Positions 42,667-52,000 of a stretch of 64,000 nt of DNA are shown in pieces (position 1 is the stretch's first letter; each line of letters starts with the position of its first letter). Source of the DNA: Cellulosimicrobium cellulans (GTDB lineage Bacteria > Actinomycetota > Actinomycetes > Actinomycetales > Cellulomonadaceae); NCBI RefSeq assembly GCF_016921195.1, contig NZ_JAFGYF010000001.1, forward strand, positions 620,001 through 684,000, in the 5' to 3' direction. A program made the translations under genes and the position numbers. The notes under the pieces are model-generated. The model saw only the letters and a list, made by a program, of their open reading frames with translations. It ran no database searches and was not told the DNA's origin.

Positions 42667-42697
42667 GTAATCACTTTAACACTCATAAAGTGATTAC
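42667..42697. promoter_or_regulatory. Long perfect palindrome at the operon promoter
   Basis: GTAATCACTTTA (42667-42678) and TAAAGTGATTAC (42686-42697) are 12-bp perfect arms around 7 bp. It is strikingly AT-rich for this genome. It covers the leaderless -10 (TAAAGT) of the membrane/wHTH/GNAT operon and also the stop codon of the sugar porter (42694-42696). Operator for the wHTH protein is the best reading; a terminator for the sugar porter is possible. Confidence 0.75.
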
Positions 42698-44127
42698 TGT
42701 CCACCCGCCGCGGTCTCCTCCCGCATCTCCTCGAGCGGGCGGTTCGCCGTCTCGGGCAGCGCGCGGAGCACGAGCACGAACGACGCGGCCGCGAACACCG
42801 CGTAGAGGGCGTAGCTGCCGGGGAGCGACAGGTCCCGGAGCGAGGGGAACGTGAGGTTGACGGCGATGCCCGCCGCCCAGTTCGCGGCGGCGGCGAGCGA
42901 CGCGGCGCGGGCGCGCAGCAGGTTGGGGAACATCTCGCCGACGAGGATCCACACCACCGGACCCCACGAGACGGCGAAGGCCACGACGAAGACGTTCGCC
43001 GCGACCAGGGTCACGACGCCCCACGCGTCGACGAACACGAGGCCGTCCGCGGCCTGCCGCGCCTGGGCGAACCCGGTCGCCATGACGGCCAGGGCGGCCG
43101 TCATGCCCACCGATCCCACGAGCAGCAGGCGACGCCGCCCCACGCGGTCGACGAGGAAGATCGCGACGACGGTCGCCGCGACGTTGACGAGCGACGTGAG
43201 GGCCGAGAGCCAGAAGGCCTGCTGCTCGCCGAAGCCCACCTGCGCCCACAGCGACGTGGAGTAGTAGAAGATGACGTCGATCCCCACGAGCGCCTGGAGC
43301 GCCGCGAGCGTGATCCCCAGCCAGACGATGGGCTTGAGGCGGCCCGGGCCGGAGAAGAGGTGGGACCACGCCGGTCGGGCCTCGTGGAGCGTCCCCTCGA
43401 TGGTCGCGACGCCCAGCAGCGCGTCGCCCTCCGGGACGCGGTGGAGGCGCCGCAGCGTGCGGGCGGCGCCGTCCCGGTCGCCGCGCATCACGAGGTACCG
43501 CGGCGACTCGGGCAGGAGGACCGCCGCGACGACGTACGCCAGCGACGGCACGACCGCGACGAGGAACATCCACCGCCAGGCGGGCAGGCCGAGGGCCAGC
43601 TCGGCCTCGGCCCCGCCCGCGGCGCGGACGAGGAACGCGTTCGAGACGAGCGCGGCGAAGATGCCCAGGACGATCGACATCTGCTGCGCCGTCGCGAGCC
43701 GCCCACGCAGCCGGGCGGGCGCGATCTCGGCGATGTAGAGCGGGGCGACGACGGACGCCATCCCCACCCCCACGCCCCCCAGGAAGCGCCACAGCGCGAG
43801 GGTCGGGCCGTCGTGCGCGACGGCGCACAGCACCGACGTGGTGACGAACAGGGTCCCGGCGACCATCATGAGGCGCCGTCGTCCGAAGCGGTCCGCGATC
43901 GTGCCCGCGGAGAAGGCGCCCACCGCCGCGCCGAGGAGCGCGCTCGCGACGATCACGCCGACGAGCGCGCTCCCCACGCCGAGCTCGGCCTTGAGGGCGT
44001 CGACGGCGCCGTTGACCACGGCCGTGTCGAAGCCGAACATGAACCCGCCGAGCGCCGCCCCGACGGTCGACGCGACGACGAGCGGGGTGAGGGCGCCGTG
44101 GCCGAGGCGGCCCGTCGCGGCGTTCAC
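42694..44127 (-). CDS. MFS sugar porter
   Basis: A 477-residue, 12-helix transporter of the sugar porter family with GGFMFGFDTAVVNGA in helix 1, DRFGRRR after helix 2, PESPRYLVMRG in the central loop and DRVGRRRLLLVG in the second half. It probably imports the compound used by the enolase-superfamily and SDR enzymes encoded upstream in the same operon. The GTG at 44127 overlaps the stop of a 15-codon frame that itself overlaps the previous gene, which suggests stepwise translational coupling. Confidence 0.9.
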   Translation of the reverse strand: MNAATGRLGHGALTPLVVASTVGAALGGFMFGFDTAVVNGAVDALKAELGVGSALVGVIVASALLGAAVGAFSAGTIADRFGRRRLMMVAGTLFVTTSVLCAVAHDGPTLALWRFLGGVGVGMASVVAPLYIAEIAPARLRGRLATAQQMSIVLGIFAALVSNAFLVRAAGGAEAELALGLPAWRWMFLVAVVPSLAYVVAAVLLPESPRYLVMRGDRDGAARTLRRLHRVPEGDALLGVATIEGTLHEARPAWSHLFSGPGRLKPIVWLGITLAALQALVGIDVIFYYSTSLWAQVGFGEQQAFWLSALTSLVNVAATVVAIFLVDRVGRRRLLLVGSVGMTAALAVMATGFAQARQAADGLVFVDAWGVVTLVAANVFVVAFAVSWGPVVWILVGEMFPNLLRARAASLAAAANWAAGIAVNLTFPSLRDLSLPGSYALYAVFAAASFVLVLRALPETANRPLEEMREETAAGGQ

Positions 44128-44171
44128 GGCGTGCCCCGGCGGCGGGTCGTCGGGATGGAGGTCTGCGTCAT
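44124..44171 (-). CDS. Possible 15-codon coupling ORF
   Basis: MTQTSIPTTRRRGTP starts in an ATGA overlap with the preceding gene's stop and ends in a GTGA overlap with the sugar porter start. It may keep ribosomes moving between the two genes. Alternatively it marks a frameshift error, and the transporter truly starts here. It is too short to judge by codon use. Confidence 0.35.
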   Translation of the reverse strand: MTQTSIPTTRRRGTP

Positions 44172-44590
44172 CGGAGGTCCTCTCGGAAGGTGTCGACGGG
44201 GTGGGCGATCGTGCTGAACAGGGCGTTGGCGGCCTGTCGCGAGTCGAGCCGCGTGTGCTGGACGACGACGGGCGCCGACGCGAGGACGACGGCCGAGTAG
44301 TCGGTGCCGTGGGGCACGGGCTCGGGGTCGTCGAGGTCGTTGAGCGTCACGTGGCGCACCCGCTCGGCGGGCACCACCACGACGTACGGGCCGGCCGGCG
44401 GGCGGTCGGCGAAGTAGAGCCGGATCTCGACGTGCGCGTCGTCGGGACCGGCGTTGAGCAGGCACAGGCTCTCGTGGCTCGCGAGCGTCGGGTCGTCGCC
44501 CGTGCCGTACGGCGGGATCCAGCCGTCGCCGATCGCCCAGCACGTCGCCCCGACCCGGGGGCGACGTTCCGGGGCGTCCGGCGCGCTCAT
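44168..44590 (-). CDS. Sensory-rhodopsin-transducer-like family protein
   Basis: A 140-residue protein resembling the Anabaena sensory rhodopsin transducer family (PF07100-type): GATCWAIGDGWIPPYGTGD near the start, then a beta-sandwich-like core (SLCLLNAGPDDAHVEIRLYF). No rhodopsin gene is nearby. The family also occurs in sugar-catabolic operons, where a small-molecule-binding role has been proposed. It is coupled by 4-nt overlaps to the SDR gene before it. Its function in this operon is inferred, not known. Confidence 0.8.
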   Translation of the reverse strand: MSAPDAPERRPRVGATCWAIGDGWIPPYGTGDDPTLASHESLCLLNAGPDDAHVEIRLYFADRPPAGPYVVVVPAERVRHVTLNDLDDPEPVPHGTDYSAVVLASAPVVVQHTRLDSRQAANALFSTIAHPVDTFREDLR

Positions 44591-45360
44591 ACGCTGATCG
44601 ACGACTTGGCGAGGACGCCGCCGTCGCACCCGACGAGCGACCCGGTCGTGTACGACGAGCGGTCCGACAGCAGCCAGAGCACGGGCTCGGCGATCTCCTC
44701 GGGCCGCGCGAGCCGACCCAGCGGGACCTCGTGCTCGATCTGCGCGCGCGTGGCGGCGACGTCGGCGGCCGGCACGTTGGCCCACATGAGCGGGGTCTCC
44801 GTCGGGCCGGGCACGATCGCGTTCACCCGGACGCCGTGGCGCGCGTAGTCCACCGCGAGGGTGCGGACCATGGAGGAGATCGCGCCCTTCGACGCGCCGT
44901 AGGCGGTCGCGCCGCCGGCCGCGAAGCCGACCGACGCGGCAGGGGACCCGCACAGCACGACGCTCCCGCCGTCGCCGTCGATCATCGTGCGCAGCACCTC
45001 GCGCACGACGAGGAAGGTGCCCGTCACGTTGACGTCGAGCACGCGGCGCCACCTGGCCGGGTCGAGCTCGTGCGCCGCCCCGCCCACGTCGATCCCGGCG
45101 CCCGCGAAGAGCCCGCGCAGCGGCGGCCCGGCGTCCGCGACCGTCCCGACCGCCGCCGCGACGGCGGTCGCGTCGGTCACGTCGAGCACGTGCGCGCGCC
45201 CGTCCCCGCCCGCCTCCCGGACGAGGTCGACCGTGGTGGCGGCGCCGTCGGGGTCGAGGTCGAGCACGTGCACGAACCAGCCGTCCCGTGCCGCGCCCAC
45301 GGCGACCGCGCGGCCGATCCCCGACGCCGCGCCCGTCACGACGAGCGACCGGGGGCTCAT
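44587..45360 (-). CDS. Short-chain dehydrogenase/reductase
   Basis: A 257-residue classical SDR. The NAD(P) loop is TGAASGIG (9-16), the acidic residue after beta-2 in HVLDLD favours NAD, and the catalytic residues are Ser139 or Ser143, Tyr154 and Lys158 (YGASK). The product probably oxidises a sugar or sugar-acid hydroxyl in the same pathway as the enolase-superfamily enzyme. The two genes overlap by 4 nt. Confidence 0.92.
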   Translation of the reverse strand: MSPRSLVVTGAASGIGRAVAVGAARDGWFVHVLDLDPDGAATTVDLVREAGGDGRAHVLDVTDATAVAAAVGTVADAGPPLRGLFAGAGIDVGGAAHELDPARWRRVLDVNVTGTFLVVREVLRTMIDGDGGSVVLCGSPAASVGFAAGGATAYGASKGAISSMVRTLAVDYARHGVRVNAIVPGPTETPLMWANVPAADVAATRAQIEHEVPLGRLARPEEIAEPVLWLLSDRSSYTTGSLVGCDGGVLAKSSISV

Positions 45361-46499
45361 GCCGCGCTCCCGAGCAGCGCGTCGACGTCGCAGTAGCGCG
45401 CGAGGCGCTCGCGGTCGAGCGTGACGCCGAGGCCGGGCCCGTCCGGGATCGGGAGCATCCCGTCCGCGTCGAGCGTCCAGCGGTCGGTCGTCAGGTCGTC
45501 GATGTAGGGCGAGCCGGTGACGTACTCGACGAGGTCCGTGTCCGGCAGGGCGGAGGCGAGCTGGAGGTCGGTGGCGAGCCCGACGGCGGTGTTCCACCCG
45601 TGCGGCACGAGCTTGACGCCGTGGTCGTGCGCGGACCACGCGATGCGCCGCAGCTCGCTCGTCCCACCGACCTTCGTGACGTCGGGCTGCACGATGTCGA
45701 GGGCGCCCCCCTCGATCCACGGCTGGAACGCCTGGCGGCGCGTGAGCACCTCGCCGCCCGAGATCGGCACGGGCGAGCGCCGGCGCAGGTGCGTGTAGTC
45801 CTCGATCGCGTCCGGCGGCAGCGGCTCCTCGAACCACGCGACACCGTACGCGTCGAGCATGCGTGCGGTGCGCAGGGCCCACTTGTAGCCCTGGCTCCAC
45901 GCGCTGTCGCTGCCGCCCGCGTCGACCATGAGCATCGCGTCGGGACCGACCGCGTCGCGCGCCGCGGCGACGATGCGCTCGTCGAGCCGCTCGTCGACCC
46001 GGCCGAAGGGGCCCCAGCCGATCTTGAACGCGGTCCACCCCTCGGCGCGCAGCGCGGTGAGGTGGTCGCGCAGCGCGTCGGGCTGGTCCATGAGCAGCGA
46101 GGCGTACGGGCGCACCCGGTCGCGGTACCGCCCGCCGAGGAGGCGCCCGACGGGCTGCCCCGTCGCCTGACCGAGGAGGTCCCACAGCGCGGTGTCGACG
46201 CCGCTGATCGCGTGCGTGATCGACCCGCCGCGCCCCATCCAGAACGTCGTGCGGTGCAGCCGCTCGCTCGTGCGCTCCGGCTCCAGAGCGTTCGCCCCCA
46301 GGAGCAGGGGCCGCAGGACGTCGAGCGCGCCGCGCACGAGGTCTTCGGTGGTGAACACGCTCCCGACGCCCACGAGTCCCTCGTCGGTGTGGACGGCGAC
46401 GAGGGTGTGCACGACGTCGTCCTGGCGCAGCTCCTCCTGCCAGCCGCCCTCGGGGGTGGCGCCGCGCAGGCCGGCGGCGGTGATGGCGGTGATCCTCAT
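45357..46499 (-). CDS. Mandelate racemase/enolase superfamily enzyme, probable sugar-acid dehydratase
   Basis: A 380-residue protein with the two-domain fold. Likely active-site residues are Lys159 (FKIGWG), metal ligands Asp193, Glu225 and Glu250, and the Asp273-His300 dyad (QPDVTKVGG, VPHGWN). The second Lys of the usual K-x-K is Gly161 here, so acid-base chemistry on one face is probably altered. Dehydration of an aldonic acid is likely but the substrate is open. It is the first gene of a five-step operon divergent from a GntR regulator. Confidence 0.88.
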   Translation of the reverse strand: MRITAITAAGLRGATPEGGWQEELRQDDVVHTLVAVHTDEGLVGVGSVFTTEDLVRGALDVLRPLLLGANALEPERTSERLHRTTFWMGRGGSITHAISGVDTALWDLLGQATGQPVGRLLGGRYRDRVRPYASLLMDQPDALRDHLTALRAEGWTAFKIGWGPFGRVDERLDERIVAAARDAVGPDAMLMVDAGGSDSAWSQGYKWALRTARMLDAYGVAWFEEPLPPDAIEDYTHLRRRSPVPISGGEVLTRRQAFQPWIEGGALDIVQPDVTKVGGTSELRRIAWSAHDHGVKLVPHGWNTAVGLATDLQLASALPDTDLVEYVTGSPYIDDLTTDRWTLDADGMLPIPDGPGLGVTLDRERLARYCDVDALLGSAA

Positions 46500-46551
46500 G
46501 GGTGTCCTCTCGTCGGTGCCGTGGACCGCGACTCTAGGTCGCGCGGTGGTA

Positions 46552-46582
46552 GATGGTCAACCATCGGCCATCCATTAGGATG
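46552..46582. promoter_or_regulatory. GntR-type operators in the divergent promoter region
   Basis: GATGGT-CA-ACCATC (46552-46565) is a perfect inverted repeat. CATCC-ATTA-GGATG (46569-46582) is a second. They sit between the sugar-acid operon and the GntR gene and are the likely control sites. Confidence 0.65.
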
Positions 46583-46611
46583 AATCCCTCCCGACTGAGA
46601 GGGTCGCCGTC

Positions 46612-47253
46612 GTGCACGTCCTGCCCGCATCGCCGCCCGAGTCCCGGCGCGACTGGGTCCTGCGCCACCTGCGCGAACGCATCGCCTCCGGCGACCTGGC
46701 CGCCGGGGACCGCCTCGTCGAGCGCGACCTCTCCGCCGCCTACGGCATCAGCCGCGGCCCGGTGCGCGAGGCGATCATGGTGCTCGAGCAGGAAGGGCTC
46801 GTCGTCTCCCACCCGTACCGCGGCGCCGTCGTGGTGGACATCTCCCAGGAGGAGATCGCCGAGATCCTCGTCCCGGTGCGGACCGTCATCGAGAAGGTCG
46901 CGTTCCGGTCGGCGGCGCGCGCGCAGGACGCCGCGCTCCTGGACGCGCTCGACCGCACGGTGGCCGCGATGGAGCGCGCGGCGGACCCGCTCGACGCCCG
47001 TCGCCTCGCCGATCTCGACCTCGCGTTCCACGAGGCGGTGATCGCCGCCGCGAGCCACACGCAGTCGCTGCAGATCTGGCGGCTCATCCAGCCGCGCGTC
47101 CGGGCGTACTTCGTCCGCGACGCGCCGCACCACGAGGACCCGCACGCCGTCGTCGAGCAGCACCGGGACCTGCTCTCGGCGCTGCGGTCGGGAGACCCGG
47201 ACCGCGCGGAGCGCGCGGTCGAGGAGCACATCGCCGTCTACCTGCAGCCCTGA
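46612..47253 (+). CDS. GntR-family regulator (FCD subfamily)
   Basis: A 213-residue FadR-type regulator. The winged helix (about residues 13-75) contains LVERDLSAAYGISRGPVREA, and a helical FCD ligand domain follows. Metal-ligand positions are around DLAFHEAVI and, near the C-terminus, EQHRDLL and EEHIAVY. The GTG at 46612 has GAGAGGG upstream. It most likely represses the divergent sugar-acid operon until its substrate or an intermediate binds. Confidence 0.92.
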   Translation: MHVLPASPPESRRDWVLRHLRERIASGDLAAGDRLVERDLSAAYGISRGPVREAIMVLEQEGLVVSHPYRGAVVVDISQEEIAEILVPVRTVIEKVAFRSAARAQDAALLDALDRTVAAMERAADPLDARRLADLDLAFHEAVIAAASHTQSLQIWRLIQPRVRAYFVRDAPHHEDPHAVVEQHRDLLSALRSGDPDRAERAVEEHIAVYLQP

Positions 47254-47375
47254 GCCGCATCCCTGCCGGTGGTCCCGGTCCGGGCCCGGACGCACCATGG
47301 GAGGACGGGGCACGGCGTCGTGACCCGGCGGTGCGCGGTCACGCGTGCCGCGCCGACGACGACGGGGGCAGCGCG

Positions 47376-48323
47376 ATGTGCACAGGGATCAGGTTCTCGG
47401 ACGACCAGGGCAGCGTGTACCTGGCACGGAACCTCGACTGGACGAGCGGTTACGGGCAGCAGGTCGTGGTGACGCCCACGGGCTACGCGCCGCGGTCGCC
47501 GTTCGGCGCGGTGCGCGCGATCGAGCACGCCGTCATCGGCATGGGCATCGTGGAGGAGGACACCCCGCTCTACTTCGACTGCGGCAACGACGCGGGCCTG
47601 GCCGTCGCGGGGCTCAACTTCCCGGGGTACGCCGCCTACGCGCCTGGGCCGGTCGACGGCGCGGTCAACGTCGCCGCGTTCGAGCTCCCGCTGTGGGTGT
47701 GCGCGCAGTTCGCGAGCGTGGACGAGGTCGAGGCGGCCCTGGCGGACGTGGTGGTCGTCGACCGTCCCATCAACGAGAAGTACCCCAGCTCGATGCTGCA
47801 CTGGATCGTCGCCGACGGGCAGCGCGCGATCGTGCTGGAGCACACGGCGGACGGCCTGCACGTGTTCGAGGACGACGTCGACGTGCTCACGAACCAGCCC
47901 GGGTTCGACTGGCACCACGAGAACCTGCGGAACTACCTCAACACGTCGCCCGAGTTCCCCGAGGACACGGTCGTGGGCCGAGCCCACCTCGCCCCGTTCG
48001 GGTCGGGCTCGCACATGCGGGGGATCCCCGGCGACTACTACTCGCCGTCCCGGTTCGTCCGGGCCGCGTACGTCAACTCCCACTACCCGACGAAGGGCAC
48101 CGAGGAGGAGAACGTCAGCCGCGCCTTCCACACGCTGCAGCAGGTCGCGATGGTCGACGGCTGCGCCGCGATGGGGTCGGGCGAGTTCGAGATCACGGTT
48201 TACACCGGGCTCTTCTCGTCCCGCACGTCGACGTACTACTGGAACACGTACGAGGACCCGGCGATCCGGAGCGTGGCCCTGGGCGAGCACGCGTCGGACG
48301 GCTCGGAGCTCGTGCTCGCGTAG
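47376..48323 (+). CDS. Linear amide C-N hydrolase (choloylglycine hydrolase/penicillin V acylase family)
   Basis: A 315-residue Ntn-hydrolase. After removal of Met1 the nucleophile is Cys2 (MCTGIRF). Arg18 and Asp21 (LARNLDW), Asn81 (LNFPGY), Asn173 (TNQPGF) and Arg226 or Arg229 occupy the positions of the bile-salt-hydrolase active site. No signal peptide is present. In a soil-type actinobacterium the substrate may be an N-acyl amide such as an acyl homoserine lactone or penicillin V rather than bile salt. The start is set by Cys2. Confidence 0.93.
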   Translation: MCTGIRFSDDQGSVYLARNLDWTSGYGQQVVVTPTGYAPRSPFGAVRAIEHAVIGMGIVEEDTPLYFDCGNDAGLAVAGLNFPGYAAYAPGPVDGAVNVAAFELPLWVCAQFASVDEVEAALADVVVVDRPINEKYPSSMLHWIVADGQRAIVLEHTADGLHVFEDDVDVLTNQPGFDWHHENLRNYLNTSPEFPEDTVVGRAHLAPFGSGSHMRGIPGDYYSPSRFVRAAYVNSHYPTKGTEEENVSRAFHTLQQVAMVDGCAAMGSGEFEITVYTGLFSSRTSTYYWNTYEDPAIRSVALGEHASDGSELVLA

Positions 48324-48351
48324 GGGCCTCGGGGACGGGCGCCGACGTGCG

Positions 48352-49038
48352 TCAGCGGCCGAGCCGCGCCGCGGCCCGCCGCACGGTCTCCTCGCGCGTC
48401 GCGCGCGCCCACCCCCGCATCATCTCCACGCGCTCCGGGTCCGTGTCCGCGCCGTCGGGCGAGCCGGAGTCGAAGGGCGGCGCGGGCTCGTACTCCATCA
48501 TGAGCTGGATGCCGCGAGCGACCTCGGGGCCGCACAGCTCGGCCGCGACGGTCAGGGCGAAGTCGATGCCGCTCGTCACGCCCCCGCCCGTGATGACGTC
48601 GCCGTCCCGGACGACGCGGGCCTTCTCGGGGACCACGCCGAGGAGCTCCAGCATCGGGTGGGAGGCCCAGTGCGTCGTGGCGCGTCGTCCGTCGAGGAGA
48701 CCGGCCGCGGCGAGCACGAACGAGCCGGTGCACACGCTCGTCACGTACCTCGCTCCGGCAGCCTGCCGGCGCACGAAGTCGAGCGCGACCTCGTCCTCCA
48801 GCAGATCGAACGCCCCTTGCCCTCCGGGCACCATGAGCACGTCCGCCTGCGGGGCATCGTCGAAGGTCACCGTCGGCAGGAGGGAGAGCCCCGAGTCGCT
48901 CTCCACGGGCTCGACGCGGTGCCACGCGAGATGGCTCACGGCGCCGGGCACGCGCGCGAAGACCTCGAAGGGCGCGGTCAGGTCGAGCTGCGTCACCCGC
49001 GGGAACAGCACGGAGACGAAGCAGGTGCTCCCGGTCAT
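48352..49038 (-). CDS. DJ-1/PfpI superfamily protein, isonitrile hydratase-like
   Basis: A 228-residue protein with the class I amidotransferase-like fold. The nucleophile elbow is SVCTGSFVLAAAGLLDGRRA (Cys103), with Glu25 upstream and His in TTHW. This pattern is shared with isonitrile hydratase and with the sensor half of GlxA regulators, but there is no AraC domain. It is coupled by ATGA to the 1,570-residue membrane protein gene upstream. Confidence 0.88.
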   Translation of the reverse strand: MTGSTCFVSVLFPRVTQLDLTAPFEVFARVPGAVSHLAWHRVEPVESDSGLSLLPTVTFDDAPQADVLMVPGGQGAFDLLEDEVALDFVRRQAAGARYVTSVCTGSFVLAAAGLLDGRRATTHWASHPMLELLGVVPEKARVVRDGDVITGGGVTSGIDFALTVAAELCGPEVARGIQLMMEYEPAPPFDSGSPDGADTDPERVEMMRGWARATREETVRRAAARLGR

Positions 49039-52000
49039 GGCGCCACGCTCCCGACGCGCGACGCGGAGCCCGCCGCCCCGGTGCGTTCGTCCGGATCCTC
49101 GCCCGTGCCCTCGCCGGTGCCGTCGCCTTCGTCCGCCGCGTGGAGCGCGGCGACGGTGAGCAGCGGCACCGCCGGGATGAGCGCGACGAGCGCGATCCGC
49201 ACGCCGAAGTCGTTGACGAGCGAGCCCGCGACGGCCACGATCCACAGCGCGAGCAGGGTCGGGCGCACGAGGGGCCACGCGGCCTCCGTGCGTGCGAACC
49301 AGCGCGGCGTGAAGCGCCGGGGCCAGAAGAGCAGCAGCGCGGCGCCGACGAGCACGGCGATCGTCAGCCACACCGGCACTCCGCCGAGCACGGACCGCGC
49401 CGCGTAGCCCGCCTTGCGGAGCAGCGTCTCCCACGCCGACCCGTCGACGACCTGCCCGACGAACCGGCCGAGGTGCGAGCGCTCGTCGGCCGGGCGCAGC
49501 CAGTCGAGCACGCCGACGGCGGCGACGAGCGCGACGCCCGCCGCGGCGACGAGCAGGAAGCGCCGCCACGTGACGCGCGCGCCCGAGGCGGCGAGCCCTA
49601 GCACCGCGAACGCCGGCACGACGACGAGCCCGCCGCCGAGGTCGGCGCCGAGCGTCGGCCACACGTCCACGACCATCGTCACGAGGCCGATGACGCCCAC
49701 GGTCGCGGCGGCGGCGTACCGGTGGCCGCGCGCGACGAGCCACTGTGCGAGCGCCGCGGCGACGACGAGCGCGGCGACCGCGTACACGGAGAACGTCGGG
49801 TTCCCGAACCCGTAGAACCGCGCACCGAAGGTGGGCGCGGAGCCGAGCGGGCTCGCCCGGTTGAGCGGGGTGCCGACGAGCGCGTCGAGCGTGAGCACCG
49901 CGAACGTGAGTCCCGCGACGATCCCCGGGCCGAGCCAGACCGGGCGACGCGGGGCGAGCGCGCCCAGTCCGGCGACGGCGGCCGTCGCGAGGACCGTGGA
50001 CACGACGATCGCGAGCGTCTGGTCACCGAACCGCCACCAGCCCGTGAGCGACACGAGGAAGGCGGCGGTGGGCACCGCGGCGACGACGAGCGCCGCCCCG
50101 CGGGCCCAGTGCGTCGCCCGGGCCCACCGGGCGCGTGCCCGGTCGCCCGTCGCGCGCGCGGCGCGCGGCGCGAGCAGGAGGCAGAGCCCGGCGACCACGA
50201 GTCCCGCGTAGAGCGGCACGTCGACGAACGCGGTGTAGACGGCGCGGCGCACGTGGTCGCGCGTCGTGAGGTCGGCGAGGGCGTCGGCGGTCGACGTCGC
50301 GTCCGCCGGGCGCGGCGAGCCCCAGGCGAGCGGCGTGTCCTGGATGCGCGCCGGCATCGCGGCGCCTGCGGCGTCGAGCACGGTCGCGGGCACGTCGAGC
50401 ACGCGCGCGACGCCGTCGGTCCGGGTGGCGGCGCTCGTCAGGTAGCGCGACTGGTCGGGTCCGTCGGACGACGGGCGCACGAGCGCCGTGCCGAGCGCCG
50501 GCCGCGTGCCGGGCGTGCCGGCGACGTCGACGACGAGCACGGTCGTGCCGCTCGGGGCGGCGTCGAGCACGGCGCCGACGGTCGCGTCGACCGCGGTCAG
50601 GCGGTCGGCGCGCAGGGTGCTGCGCAGCGTGGCGCGCTCGTCCGCCGGGAGGTCGGGGTCGACGACGGGCGGGGTCGCGTCGCCCGCGTCCACGACGGTC
50701 ACCGGGCACGCGAACGCGTCGGAGCCGGCGGTCGTCGCGGCCGGGAGGTCGCGGTAGCGCGCGACACGGCCCGTGGAGTCCGCGAGCACGACCGCCGCGC
50801 CCGGGCCGACCGCCGTCGCGCACACCGCGCCGTCGGCGCCGGCCGCGGCGAGCGCGTCGCCGAGGACGCCGAGGCGTGCCTGGTAGCCCGAGCCGCGCTG
50901 GAGCGCGACCAGGTCGTCCCAGCCCTCGACCTGCGCACCGTCCGCGCCGTCGGGGGCGGGCTGCGCCGTCGGGCACGCCCACGCGCCGTCGGGCGCGCGC
51001 TCGGTCGCGACCTCGGCGAGCTGGCCGGCGGAGAGCGCGAGCCAGCCGCCGACGGTGCAGCGGCTCGCCGCGCCCGTGGGCTGGGAGACGCCGCCGGCGC
51101 CCGCGCCATCGGTGAGCAGGGCGTGGAGGGTCGGGGTGGCCGACGACGTGACGTCGCCCCACGTGACGCCCGTGGTGCCGACGACGACGATCGGCCGGTC
51201 CGTCGCGATCGCGTCGGAGCGGGTCGCCGAGGCCTCGCCGCCCGCCGGGGCGGCGCTGGCCGCCGGCCGGAGCCCCGCGGAGGCGAGCACCGTCGAGGCG
51301 AGCAGGACGACGAGCAGGAGCCCGCCCCCCACGGTCGCGAGCATGGTCGGCATGCGCCGGATCCCCGGCTCGGGGACGGTGCCCGCAGGCTGCCGGGGCG
51401 CGGGGCGGGCGAGGAACCCCGGGACGATCATCGCGGTCGCGACGACGACGACCATGACGGCGATGATGACGCCCGAGTCGTTGAGGACGGAGCCGACGCC
51501 CGCGACGACGACGAGCGCCACGACCAGCGGGCGCAGCATCGGCCAGGTCTCGTAGGCCCGCGCGACCTCCGGGAGGCGGAACCGCTCGGGGCGCAGCACG
51601 GCGACGGCCACGAGGACCACGAGGACCGCGGCGACCGCGCCCAGCGGGTTCGCGAGGGTGGCCCACGCGCCGAGCGCCTTGCGGCCGATCACGTCGAGCG
51701 CGGCGCCGTCCACGACGGTCTGGACGAACCCGCCGAGGTGCGACCGCCCGCCCGGCAGCAGCCAGTCCACGACCGCGACGACCACGACGACGAGCACCGT
51801 CGCCAGCGCGACGACGAGCGCGCGCAGCCACGTGATGCGGATGCGGCCCACGAGCAGCGCAAGGACGGCGAACGCGGGGACGAGGGCGAGGATGCCGCCG
51901 AAGTCGGCGCCGAACGCGGGCCAGCCGTCGATGACGACCGTGACCGCGCCGACGGCGACGACGGCCCAGGCGGCGAGCCGGCGTCGTCCGCGGGCGATCG

